Positions 1 to 9,276 of a stretch of 45,167 nt of DNA are shown here, piece after piece. The stretch covers positions 121,942,622 to 121,987,788 of the forward strand of contig JBOZIK010000001.1 in the NCBI GenBank assembly GCA_051453625.1, read 5' to 3'. The translations under genes and the position numbers were made by a program. The first letter of the stretch is position 1, and each line of letters starts with the position of its first letter. The notes beneath the pieces are model-generated. The model did no database searches. It was not told the origin of the DNA and was given only the letters and a program-made list of their open reading frames with translations. Source of the stretch: Welwitschia mirabilis (Eukaryota; Gnetophyta; Gnetopsida; Welwitschiales).

Positions 1-598
1 TTTTAAAATAGGATATATTAGGTTTCCTACCTTTCTAAAGCTTATAAGGAGTTTTAGAAGTTCCAAGCCTCAAATAGACTCTGTTGGATATATGACATGC
101 CTTGTTAATAGCTTCAATCTAAAATCGTTTTGAAATGTTTTTGTCATTTAGCATTACTCTAGCCATATCTAATAAGGTCCGATTTTTTCTTTCTGCTATT
201 CCATTTTGTTGAGGGGTTTTAGGAGCTGAAAATTCATGGACAATTCCATTTGAGTTGCAATAAATTTTGAATCTTTTATTTTCGAATTCCTTATCATGAT
301 TACTTCGTATTTTCTTTATAACATACTCTTTCTCCGTTTGAAGCTTTTTGCAAATTCTAATAAAGTTTTCATAGGCATTAGATTTAACATGCAGAAAAGC
401 TACCCACAAAAATCTAGAGAAATCATCAACCATAACTAGAAAATATCTTTTTCTAGATAGACTCACAGTTTGGATAGGCCTAACCAAATCCATATGAATT
501 AAGTCTAAAGGATTACAAGTAGTGATATCACTAACCCTTTTGTGAGAAGTTCTAATTTGCTTTCCTTTTTGACATGCGTCACATAGCCCTTTGTGAGA
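1..598 (-). pseudogene. copia integrase core (partial, catalytic Asp lost)
   Basis: The translation matches the copia integrase core: a first acidic motif (LDLIHMDLV) near 490-510, then FLVMVDDFSRFLWV, IRSNHDKEFEN and QQNGIAERKNRTL. The family's DDE triad has its second Asp in IRSDHG; here that codon (299-301) reads AAT, Asn, and the next Gly has become Asp (293-295), both single G-to-A changes on the coding strand. The Glu of the triad is intact. An in-frame stop follows KNISKRF near position 119, after which homology (AINKACHISNRV) continues to the window edge. Upstream a short cysteine-bearing stretch (CDACQKGKQ) links it to the pre-integrase domain. Non-functional as read; the rest of the polyprotein lies outside the window. 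Confidence 0.85.
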
Positions 599-928
599 AA
601 AAGAGATTTTAGAAAGACCCCTAACTATCTAGTCATGATAATTTCTTCAGAGAGTGAAAACTAATATGACCTAAACGCTGATGCCAGATAACGTCATCTT
701 GAGTATCGGATGAAAAACATGTTGAGTTATTTGATTGATTTACATAATATACATTTTTATGTCTATTTGCCACAAGTATAGGTTGATTGATTTTTCGGTG
801 CTTTACAATACAAAAGTTTTCATTGAAGAAAACTTTATGACTCTTATCACAAATATGACTAATGATTAACAAATTATGCTTCAAACCATTTACAAATAAT
901 ACATTATGAATATTTGATAAATTATCTT
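599..928 (-). pseudogene. copia GAG-pre-integrase domain
   Basis: Minus-strand translation gives NGLKHNLLIISHICDK followed by VIWHQRLGHISFHSLKKLS. The first is the usual end of the copia protease-to-integrase linker; the second is the His-containing start of the gag_pre-integrs zinc-binding domain. It is joined to the integrase core after a stop or shift near 632. Its upstream side runs into the N-gap at 929, which should contain the protease. Part of the same polyprotein as the integrase. Confidence 0.8.
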
Positions 929-1610
929 NNNNNNNNNNNNNNNNNNNNNNNNNNNNNNNNNNNNNNNNNNNNNNNNNNNNNNNNNNNNNNNNNNNNNNNN
1001 NNNNNNNNNNNNNNNNNNNNNNNNNNNNNNNNNNNNNNNNNNNNNNNNNNNNNNNNNNNNNNNNNNNNNNNNNNNNNNNNNNNNNNNNNNNNNNNNNNNN
1101 NNNNNNNNNNNNNNNNNNNNNNNNNNNNNNNNNNNNNNNNNNNNNNNNNNNNNNNNNNNNNNNNNNNNNNNNNNNNNNNNNNNNNNNNNNNNNNNNNNNN
1201 NNNNNNNNNNNNNNNNNNNNNNNNNNNNNNNNNNNNNNNNNNNNNNNNNNNNNNNNNNNNNNNNNNNNNNNNNNNNNNNNNNNNNNNNNNNNNNNNNNNN
1301 NNNNNNNNNNNNNNNNNNNNNNNNNNNNNNNNNNNNNNNNNNNNNNNNNNNNNNNNNNNNNNNNNNNNNNNNNNNNNNNNNNNNNNNNNNNNNNNNNNNN
1401 NNNNNNNNNNNNNNNNNNNNNNNNNNNNNNNNNNNNNNNNNNNNNNNNNNNNNNNNNNNNNNNNNNNNNNNNNNNNNNNNNNNNNNNNNNNNNNNNNNNN
1501 NNNNNNNNNNNNNNNNNNNNNNNNNNNNNNNNNNNNNNNNNNNNNNNNNNNNNNNNNNNNNNNNNNNNNNNNNNNNNNNNNNNNNNNNNNNNNNNNNNNN
1601 NNNNNNNNNN
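929..1610. other. assembly gap (682 N) over the expected protease
   Basis: Unsequenced. In a copia element this interval, between the second gag zinc knuckle and the pre-integrase domain, should encode the aspartic protease with its DSG/DTG motif. Nothing can be said about it directly, and the N count should not be taken as its true length. Confidence 0.9.
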
Positions 1611-1678
1611 TTTCTATCTATAACATGATGAAATTTCTTGATAAACATAAACTCAAATCCAAAAAGGGAGTGTGAAAA

Positions 1679-1873
1679 TTAACTTTTACTAAAAACACAA
1701 TTAATTTTAGAGTGACTCTTTCTGTTGCAATAGTGGCAAGTGATATTAGCTAATGAATTCTTAGAATCAGCCTTCGATAGGGGTTTGAAAAAAGAGAAGT
1801 GCTGAGAATTGAGAGAGCTATAAATAAATTTTTTAAAGAAGTGATCCTTTAGATTAGTAGGAAGATGATGCAA
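1679..1873 (-). pseudogene. copia gag, second zinc knuckle segment
   Basis: This frame contains CHYCNRKSHSKINC, a complete CX2CX4HX4C retroviral-type zinc knuckle that would bind nucleic acid. It is out of frame with the main gag segment that ends at 1854, so a frameshift lies near 1855-1873. A stop follows shortly after CVFSKS. A second knuckle after a charged, coiled-coil-like stretch is usual in long-gag copia elements. Confidence 0.7.
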
Positions 1874-3794
1874 GACTATTTTTTAGGTCATTCACTTCCT
1901 TGTCTTTACTCTCAAGCTTAGCAAGAAGGAGTTTATTTTCTTTTCTAAGTTGGTTTAGTTTGAGAGCTAGATTTTGGCATTTCAAATATAATTCTAATTT
2001 GACATCATTAAGTAAATCTTCACAAATAGCTGAATCTGAGTGAGAAGTAGAATATACCTTTTCATCGATAATTGCCATAAGAGAGATATCACCATGTTCT
2101 GAATCTGAGTTTTGATCATTTTTACTTTCATCATCATCCCATGTCGTAGATACGACTTTCTTTCCTTTTCTTTTATCATCTTTTCTATTATTTGGGTAGA
2201 CATTTGAGGTATGACCAAAACATTTATAGGAATAGCATTGAATCTCATGACATCCTTCATCTTTACTTCTTGGTAGTCTCTTAGACTGACCTCCTCCTTG
2301 TCGTCTCTGCATGAAGCGTCTGAACCTTCTGGCTAATAGGGCCACTTCATATTCACTCTCTGGTTCTATGTCAGATCTATCCTTAATTTTGGGATCTTCA
2401 AATGTGGAAGAAAGCGCCACACTCTTCTTCTTTTGATTTTCAAATTTTAGCTCAAAAGTGTGGAGGCTCCCTTGGAGTTCATCGAGCTTCATGATGTTTA
2501 GATCCTTGCTTTCTTCTATAAAGATCACTTTTGACTCGAACATTTTTGGTAGAGATCTTAAGGCTTTGTGAACCACTCTTGAGTTATCTATTAATTCACC
2601 TAAATCACACATAGAATTTATAATATCTGTTAGTTTTGCAAATAAGTCATTTATACATTTATCATCTTCCATATTTAGGTCCTCAAACTGGGTGATCAGC
2701 ATTTGAAGCTTAGCTTGCTTCACTAGATTTATTCCTTCATGAGCAGTTTCCAGAATATTCCATGCTTTTTTGGCAGTGGTGTAATTCACCACTCTTTTAA
2801 AATCTTTAGGGCCTATAACACAGAAGATAGCATTTAGGCCTTTGAAGTTGTATGTTGCTACTTGTTTCTCATCTACCGTTCATTTATTTCTGCTTTTTGG
2901 AGTTTCCAGCTTGGTAACCGGATCCTGCATAGTAAGAGAACAATATCTATTAATAATAGACTCCCAGATTTCTAGATTAATGGATTGGACAAAGACTCTT
3001 ATCTTNNNNNNNNNNNNNNNNNNNNNNNNNNNNNNNNNNNNNNNNNNNNNNNNNNNNNNNNNNNNNNNNNNNNNNNNNNNNNNNNNNNNNNNNNNNNNNN
3101 NNNNNNNNNNNNNNNNNNNNNNNNNNNNNNNNNNNNNNNNNNNNNNNNNNNNNNNNNNNNNNNNNNNNNNNNNNNNNNNNNNNNNNNNNNNNNNNNNNNN
3201 NNNNNNNNNNNNNNNNNNNNNNNNNNNNNNNNNNNNNNNNNNNNNNNNNNNNNNNNNNNNNNNNNNNNNNNNNNNNNNNNNNNNNNNNNNNNNNNNNNNN
3301 NNNNNNNNNNNNNNNNNNNNNNNNNNNNNNNNNNNNNNNNNNNNNNNNNNNNNNNNNNNNNNNNNNNNNNNNNNNNNNNNNNNNNNNNNNNNNNNNNNNN
3401 NNNNNNNNNNNNNNNNNNNNNNNNNNNNNNNNNNNNNNNNNNNNNNNNNNNNNNNNNNNNNNNNNNNNNNNNNNNNNNNNNNNNNNNNNNNNNNNNNNNN
3501 NNNNNNNNNNNNNNNNNNNNNNNNNNNNNNNNNNNNNNNNNNNNNNNNNNNNNNNNNNNNNNNNNNNNNNNNNNNNNNNNNNNNNNNNNNNNNNNNNNNN
3601 NNNNNNNNNNNNNNNNNNNNNNNNNNNNNNNNNNNNNNNNNNNNNNNNNNNNNNNNNNNNNNNNNNNNNNNNNNNNNNNNNNNNNNNNNNNNNNNNNNNN
3701 NNNNNNNNNNNNNNNNNNNNNNNNNNNNNNNNNNNNNNNTTCCATTGAAGAAGGGAGGTCTGGTGATAGAATTTCCTTCAGTGGGTTGACTCAT
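1854..3794 (-). pseudogene. copia gag (UBN2-type), gapped
   Basis: The start is placed at ATG 3794, where the protein begins MSQPTEGNSITRPPFFNG, a typical copia gag N-terminus, 52 bases downstream of the primer-binding site. After the N-gap (3006-3739) gag resumes with IRVFVQSINLEIWESI, then a stop near 2880, then the UBN2-like core (KAWNILETAHEG, ALRSLPKMFESKV, IMKLDELQGSLHTFEL). A first zinc knuckle lies at 2196-2237 but has only its first Cys and its His: the second and third Cys positions are Tyr (codons 2226-2228 and 2196-2198). An acidic Ser/Asp stretch and a Leu/Lys-rich coiled-coil-like tail (ELYLKCQNLALKLNQLRKE) follow. The conserved core is open for 312 codons, but the gene is broken by stop, frameshift and gap. 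Confidence 0.85.
3006..3739. other. assembly gap (734 N) inside gag
   Basis: Flanking gag residues are PPFFNG on one side and KIRVFVQ on the other. In related gag proteins only about seven residues (around 21 bases) separate these motifs, so the N-run is far longer than the protein predicts. Either the size is wrong or the gap hides an insertion. Confidence 0.75.
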
Positions 3795-3846
3795 TTTTCT
3801 AGGGATAAGAGGAGCAAAGTTCTGTTAGGATCTATTACTCAACCTT

Positions 3847-3858
3847 GCTCTGGTACCA
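3847..3858 (-). promoter_or_regulatory. primer-binding site, tRNA-iMet type (copia)
   Basis: The minus strand reads TGGTACCAGAGC, one mismatch from TGGTATCAGAGC, the standard plant site complementary to the 3' end of initiator tRNA-Met. It lies two bases inside the LTR, whose end reads TTTGTCA, and so fixes both the element's orientation and the LTR edge at 3861. Reverse transcription would start here. Confidence 0.85.
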
Positions 3859-4601
3859 ATTGACAAATGTGGATCAACCCTAAAGGGAGGTGAATAAGTC
3901 CATTTTAAAATTCTATCTCCTTGTTGTTCAATAACTTGCAAAAACCAATACATACAAATATACTAAAATAAGATATATACTGGTGAATAGACACCATCCT
4001 TCAGCCTTGTAAACTTCTTGTTCTAGTTGGCATGTATTAACTCAAATGATTGGTTTTTAGGCTCATCACATAACCTTTCACAACTAATGAGGATTTTGTG
4101 GCTTATCCTCAACCAAGAATAAATGAAATTGAGATGGATGCACAAATGCATAGATATGTTCTCTAAGGCACAACTATCTTTTTTGCAATGTGGTGTAATA
4201 ATGCAAGTATAACAAGAATTTAAATCTTTTAAGAATATTTCAGATATGCAAGTAAAATGTGTATCAATTTCAGTTCTATCTCAGATCTATCAATAATCGT
4301 GTCTATTCCTCTAGTGTTTAGAGGAAAGCTTTTATAATAGAGAGAAATCATGAGACCATTTACTCATAAAGAAAGGAACCGTTGCATTTTTTTAAGAAAC
4401 TGTTGCACTTTTCTGATGAACCGTTGTGTTCATAACGGATACAATTTTTTGTCACAAGGTCGACCTTTTGTTGTATTCGACCGATTGTAAATGTAGTCAC
4501 CCTTATTTTAATGTTCGCCCTGCCTTTTTGTAGATTTTTTCAGTATAGGGTGTGGTGCAAGTTTGGTCTCCCTTGTGAAAATACTCGATTGCTCTTGACT
4601 A

Positions 4602-5095
4602 GGTCACCCATATTGTTATGGTAGGTCGCCTGTAATACTGTCAGTAGGACTCTTGCTGCATGTCATAAGGTCACCCGTCTAGATATCTTCGGTCATCCAT
4701 ATTTCTATCTAGATGGGGCTTACTGCATATCGTGCGGTCACCCTTATTAACATTTGTGGTTACCCGTGTTTCTAGCAGGTTGGAGTTCATTGTATATCAT
4801 GCAGTCGTCCTTATTAATATATGCGGTCGTTCGTGTTTCTAACAGGTTGTAGTTCACTGCATGTCATATGGTCGTCCATGTGAATAAGCTTGGTCACCCT
4901 TATGGATAGCAGATTGTATTAGTCTAAGTGAAATGCGATTGCCCTTATGATTATAGCGGTCTCCCTTGGGTTAATCAGTGTTCTTTATGTTATCAGTGTT
5001 CAGTCATCTGGAATATAATGTACAGTCGCCCGACTCTAAATCAGTGTTGATAGTTCTTAAACATTCGGTCATCCAATATTAAACATTGGTCACCC
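4602..5095. repeat. 67-bp minisatellite inside the LTR (8 units)
   Basis: A GGTCNCCC-like octamer recurs with alternating spacing of about 22 and 45 bases: starts at 4602/4624, 4669/4691, 4736/4759, 4803/4825, 4870/4892, 4937/4958, 5002/5024 and 5067/5088. Each pair is one unit of about 65-67 bp. Units 3-5 also share the sequence between motifs (TGTTTCTAGCAGGTTG and close variants, then CATATCATG). Looser copies occur at about 4459-4572. The array lies downstream of the likely TATA box in element orientation, so it would be transcribed. Confidence 0.8.
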
Positions 5096-5235
5096 AATGC
5101 TAGAAAATACTTTCACAAAAGACTAACTTACAAAAACTCGTTAAATTAATTAATGACAATGGGTTCCCAATAGCTTTCTCTCATACCTTTAGATATTCTT
5201 AACCTATAAAATAGTGGTTTTGGAGCACCACCAAT

Positions 5236-5243
5236 CTTATATA
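5236..5243 (-). promoter_or_regulatory. possible TATA box of the copia LTR
   Basis: The minus strand reads TATATAAG in the middle of the LTR, followed by GATTGGTGGTGCTCC. It is the best TATA-like element in the LTR in the correct orientation and would divide it into a U3 of about 1.1 kb and an R-U5 of about 1.4 kb. In such AT-rich DNA this could be chance. Confidence 0.35.
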
Positions 5244-5869
5244 TAATTGAGATGCTCCTTTAAGATAGCACTCTCTTTCCCTTAGGAATATTCAATAAAT
5301 CAAAAATAAAAATGTGCTTATAAGTACTTACAAAAGCACACTCACACAAGGGTTAACTTATAATATGAAAACCATAGTAAGGAATCTTATAATTGAAAAT
5401 AAGAAATGAAGTATAATGACTATATTAAAAAATCTAATAGTCCTACAATTTAAGTTCCAATGAATAATGATAAAAAAGGAAGCAACAAGCTTAAAAAGAT
5501 GTCTCTTTGATGAAGTGCTTAAGTTCTTCCTTATTTTTGTCACCCATAAGGGTCAAATATTAGAGTGATGTAGCTTTATAAGAGTCAAAGATCAAGTAAT
5601 ACATTCATTAGATAGTTCTTTGAAAAAGATAGATGAAAGTTATGTGTGTAGTACTAATCACCTACGCAAGTCTTTCTTTTTCTTCTCTCTTTACATCCTT
5701 ATGCTTTTGATGTCTTTCTTGCTATTTTCCTAGAGAGATATCTATTTGAAAGCATGTAACTGCTATACAATAAATGGAAATGACTAACCTTTATGTATTC
5801 AATGGCTATTTTATTTTTCAAAAATTTTTAACATGAAGTATTTAAGCTAATAAATGTTTCTTATTAGGC

Positions 5870-6265
5870 AGATGTCTTTAACATGTGAGATGTATCTAGT
5901 CAAACTAACTAGATTTTGATAAAACTTAAACTATAGTTTGTGTAATCCTTAGTAACCATGAATTCAAGATGTATAACTTGTTGGTTTCTTGAGATGTAAA
6001 TAATTCATCAAAATAAAATTTGTCTCTATTACCTCTTCTAGTTCAGCATAGACATCTTCAACTATGTAGACATCTTCCAACAGTCAAAGAAACATAGATA
6101 TCTTTAATGTAATAGAAATATTTTACCTATTTGATGTCCTTACTTCAATATAAATGTCTTTATCAATATAAATATCTTTTGCTATGATGAAGTCTAGTCC
6201 AACATAGACATCTTTGATATAACAAATGTCTTTCCTATAGATGTCTTTATAGGTATAGACATTTT
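5870..6265. repeat. clustered ATAGACATCTT-like motifs in LTR U3
   Basis: Variants of TAGACATCTT and ATGTCTTTA recur about a dozen times, densest at 6045-6260 (for example CATAGACATCTTC, GTAGACATCTTCC, ACATAGACATCTTTG, TATAGACATTTTT). They look like remnants of short imperfect tandem repeats upstream of the putative promoter. A regulatory role is speculation. Confidence 0.5.
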
Positions 6266-6349
6266 TCATTAGTTTTATTTTGACATTCATGAAATCTAAT
6301 CTAAATATTTTGTGTAATATGAACTTGATGTTTGACTTGAGTTAAGTGT

Positions 6350-6600
6350 AACCCCATTTAGCTATCTATAATCAATGCATAATCTTAATATTCCATTCTT
6401 CTTTTTTTATAAATAATATAGTTCCCCCCTATAATAATACATTATGACAAATAAAACCTTTTTGTAAGAGTTATTCAAGATAAATGTTTAATTCTTTCAT
6501 TTCTAAAGGAGATATTCTATATGGTTCCTTAGAAATTGGTTGGGTTTCTAGATCAATTTAATGGAAAACTCTATCTCCAAAAGTGGTGGCATTCCTAGTT
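6350..6600 (-). pseudogene. gypsy reverse transcriptase, N-terminal part
   Basis: Joining frames over stops and shifts, the minus strand gives PPLLEIEFSIKLI, then NQFLRNHIEYLL, then ELYYL-KKKNGILRLCIDYR and LNGVT. These match the opening of chromovirus RT (PPxRxIxFxIDL, PISxxPYRM, KKKDGSxRLCIDYRxLNKVT). The match ends abruptly at VT, at the copia LTR edge. At least four in-frame stops make it a pseudogene. The catalytic FxDD motif would be on the other side of the insertion. Confidence 0.75.
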
Positions 6601-6829
6601 ACTTTGTTATAAATACATCAAGATGTTCTTAGATTATTGGTATATTCTTTACTAAAGTTTTTCCTTCTTTCAAGCTAATTACTTTTAGCTATAGCATACA
6701 AACTAGTTATTCCCTCACAATTTCTCTTTGTATATGCTTTTCATTAGTTATATTCTCTACTAATGATTTGTAATGATCATGAAAGATTATTATTTAACCA
6801 TGATTCATCATCTCTACTTTATGTTATTC

Positions 6830-7100
6830 ATAATTTATAATTGCCTTATTTTGCATTGACCAATTTATATCCAAAATAATACCATATTTTCCTAAGTCAA
6901 TAATAATTAGTTGTATCTAAAAATCTCCTCCACTTATGGACAGAATACAATTTTTAAGCTATTGATTAACCTTGGATATGGATCCATTTACTAGCTCTAT
7001 GAATTCCTTGATTAGATCACAATATAATTTTTCTCTTATAACAATCCTAGAAGATATGAAGCAAAGAATTGCTCCACAAAAAAATAAAATAAGAACTTCT
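6830..7100 (-). pseudogene. gypsy aspartic protease, decayed
   Basis: The minus strand contains GAILCFISSRI (family: DTGATHSFIS) and, after about 50 residues, IQLIIIDLGKYGIILDINW (family: DLIVLxMxxFDVILGMDWL), then NKAIINYE. Position between gag and RT fits protease, which cuts the polyprotein. The catalytic Asp region is too degraded to confirm, and stops interrupt the frame. Confidence 0.65.
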
Positions 7101-7699
7101 TTATTATTAAATAAAGAATTACCTTCTATGAAGGAGCTTTGAAATTATACCCCTTGATTATCTACTACTGCTTAAAGTCATCCTATTAATTAAGGAATAT
7201 TTTTTAATCTTTAAGAATTTTTTAGTTACTATCTAAAAGGTCTCTATTTTCGTTACATAGTGGATATTCTTTTATGTTATGAATTTCCTTATATTAGAAG
7301 CATCTTTGTTCGTTATTATTGGTCCTGGTACTAATACTAACTAGGAATTAGGAATTAGATATTTAAGGTTAATTATTTACATAGCTTTAACTAAGAACAT
7401 TCCAGTTTATTTTAAATGGATCCTACTTAGGTTGATTATAAATCCTATTTCTACTATAACTACTATTGATATTATTTTCTCTAAAGTACCAATTTTTATT
7501 TTGATAAGACATTTATGATTGATTTTATTTAAGGATATATTTCTGTGGAGGAATTTTCTTCTTATTTTCTTAGTATCTTTAATAGTATTTTCTATCATCT
7601 TTATCTTTTTTATAGCCTCTGCTAGATTCTTAAGTTAAAACATGGATACTTCGGTAGTAATAGAAAGAAGAAGACTATTAATAAAGAGATTCACTTTAG
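7101..7699 (-). other. gag-protease linker, decayed
   Basis: Between the gag core and protease I expect the gag C-terminus with a zinc knuckle. I see an open stretch of 63 codons (7407-7598) but no CCHC motif in any frame, and no independent gene. It is best read as degraded polyprotein. Confidence 0.4.
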
Positions 7700-8090
7700 C
7701 TTCTTAATCTAGGTGCATATGTACCACATATCTCAATAACTCTACAAATTTTTCACTCATGAGATGCTATCATCACATTATGGATTTGTCTTAAATTGTA
7801 GAATTCTATAATCTTTTGGTGGATATAGAACTTGGTGATAATCTTCCCTTAAAGATGTGCTTAAATTCTCTCCATGAAAGTTCTAGAACTCCTAATATTT
7901 GGTTATTTCTGTTTTCCACCATAGGTTAGCTTCTTCTTGTAATACATAAATAGTTAAAGAAATATTTTTGTATTCATTGCATCCTAAGGTACATATAACC
8001 TTTTCAACACCACTAATTCATGCTTCTACTTTGGAAGGATCTGAACCTCCTATGAACTTTGGTGAATTTAGCTTAATAAACATTTGAATT
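7700..8090 (-). pseudogene. gypsy gag core (Retrotrans_gag)
   Basis: Near 8085-7900 the minus strand reads FLKLNSPKFIGGSDPSKVEA, then WISGVEKVICTLGC, then IYVLQEEANLWW, matching the plant chromovirus gag capsid domain (FxxLNPPxFxGGxDPxxAExW, MEKxFxxxxCTE, LxGEAxxWW). Further on, FYNLRQ and TYAPRL correspond to FxxLxQGxxTV and RYAPHL. The N-terminal half is in one frame; the rest needs several shifts. The protein would have formed the particle that packages the element RNA. No start codon could be fixed; upstream sequence to about 8250 may be gag N-terminus. Confidence 0.75.
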
Positions 8091-9264
8091 AATTTCTACA
8101 TATGCACTTTCTTATATTGATTGATACCATTATTTAGTTCTGATTTTTGACCTTGATTTACTATTTGTAATAGGACCTCTATGAATGTATCATTAATGAT
8201 TTTGGATTAAGGTTGAATGGGGTTTGATTTTCACTCTCTTGTACATTCTCTTGATGTTAATCACTTGGTGCAACTAACCTGATATCAAGGTTTAACTAAT
8301 GACAGCTAGGCATTTAAAAGAAGTGGAAATTTTTAAAAGATTACATTTGGAAATAGAATAGATATTATTAATTGTTAAACTTAGAAATATTTTTATGATC
8401 TTATGAAGGATATGGTTATCATTATGGGTGACTGATCCTTATTTATAACTTAAAGTACATAATAAAGTTTATCCCTTTCTTTATTTTCAATAGATAAGGT
8501 TTATAATTATGAGTATGGGTTTTCAATTTAAGGTTATATGACCACATAATTTAAAATGAATAATCTGGGGGAAGATCTAATTATTTTTAAGGATATTTAA
8601 TTATAAGGCATTATTTTATGTATTTATATTTCTTACAAAAGGCTAATCTCTTTAATGAATCATATAAGGTAATTATCCTAACTTCTTAAGATAATTGTAA
8701 TTCTTCTAAGTGATTATTATCTATAGCTATAATGTAATAGAGTTATTAATGACTTGAATTTATCATCCTTTTTGGTTTGTTTAGGGACCTAGAATTATTA
8801 TAAATATGATTAGCAAATAATCATCTAGGGATTGGTGTTAGAGTTAATCTTATGAATAATTTGAAGCTATTTTAAATATAATTAACTTCTAAGACTATTA
8901 AAGTGCTAAGATTATCATTCGTGTAATCTTTATAATTATTGGAATTAACATGGATGTAATTTGGTATATATCTAGGGAGTAGGAGAATTATAGGCATAAT
9001 GAAATTTATGACTATTAGGAAATATGATTTTAATGCTTATCTAAAAGTTAGAATTATCTTAAAATCTAGTATTATTAAGGATATAATTGATTTTACTCAT
9101 GGTTTAAGATTATTAGAATTATAATTAACTTTACAGTTATTATGAATTAAGGTTATTATGGTTATAATCAACTTTATGATTATTAAGGAGAAAGGTTATT
9201 AAAGATAATTGGATTTATATTCTTATAAAGTGCTTCCTATAAATATTGTTTAAGTTAACTTAGA
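8091..9264 (-). other. leader region of the gypsy element; no gene seen
   Basis: AT-rich, no reading frame of note. Positions 8277-8288 read, on the minus strand, TTGATATCAGGT, resembling a second iMet-type primer-binding site close to gag; the sequence at 8300 (plus TGACAGC) could be an LTR edge. About 8870-9240 contains degenerate repeats of a roughly 50-bp unit with AAGGTTATTA, ATAATCAACTTTAT and GATTATTAAGGA motifs. These may be a worn leader minisatellite. Confidence 0.4.
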
Positions 9265-9276
9265 GCTCTTATACCA
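9265..9276 (-). promoter_or_regulatory. primer-binding site, tRNA-iMet type (gypsy)
   Basis: The minus strand reads TGGTATAAGAGC, one mismatch from TGGTATCAGAGC. Three bases away the plus strand begins TGTAACACC at 9280, the usual edge of Tekay/Del-like LTRs. The pairing of site, short spacer and LTR edge is convincing, although the 1-kb distance to gag is long and a competing site exists at 8277-8288. Confidence 0.65.

Larger units (their letters stand above)
1..6344 (-). mobile_element. Ty1/copia LTR retrotransposon, SIRE/Maximus-like, 5' half
   Basis: Read on the minus strand the order is LTR (6344 to 3861), primer-binding site, gag with zinc knuckles, a gap where protease should be, pre-integrase domain, integrase. 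This order is diagnostic of Ty1/copia. The window ends inside integrase, so RT, RNase H and the other LTR lie to the left. The SIRE/Maximus assignment is an inference from the long LTR, the gag with a charged C-terminal extension and second zinc knuckle, and a G-rich motif followed by GTGAATA near the LTR end; a Tork/Angela relative is possible. It interrupts the gypsy RT that resumes at 6345, so it is younger than that element. It has the longest open frames in the window (over 300 codons), in keeping with relative youth. Confidence 0.8.
3861..6344 (-). repeat. 5' LTR of the SIRE-like copia element
   Basis: The inner edge (3861, plus strand TGACAAATG) is set by the adjacent primer-binding site. 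The outer edge is placed at 6344 because recognisable gypsy RT coding stops there: the gypsy frame CIDYR-LNGVT is intact down to about 6350 and lost immediately after. The minus strand then begins TAACTCAAGTC, which fits an original TGAC start with one G-to-A change and pairs with the GTCA end as a terminal inverted repeat. That makes the LTR 2484 bp. The partner LTR is outside the window, so the outer edge is an inference; CAACA ending at 6082 is an alternative. Confidence 0.6.

Noticed and set aside
3010-3735. Long frames across the N-runs (also at 914-1675, 25935-26440, 33933-34850)
   Set aside because: They consist of unknown bases; length comes from N being read as open codons.
5358-5543. 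61-codon minus-strand frame in the copia LTR
   Set aside because: Hydrophobic, AT-driven composition inside an LTR; no motif, no start context.
7407-7598. 63-codon minus-strand frame
   Set aside because: Lies within the decayed gag-protease linker and is Lys/Ile/Asn-rich from base composition; not a separate gene.
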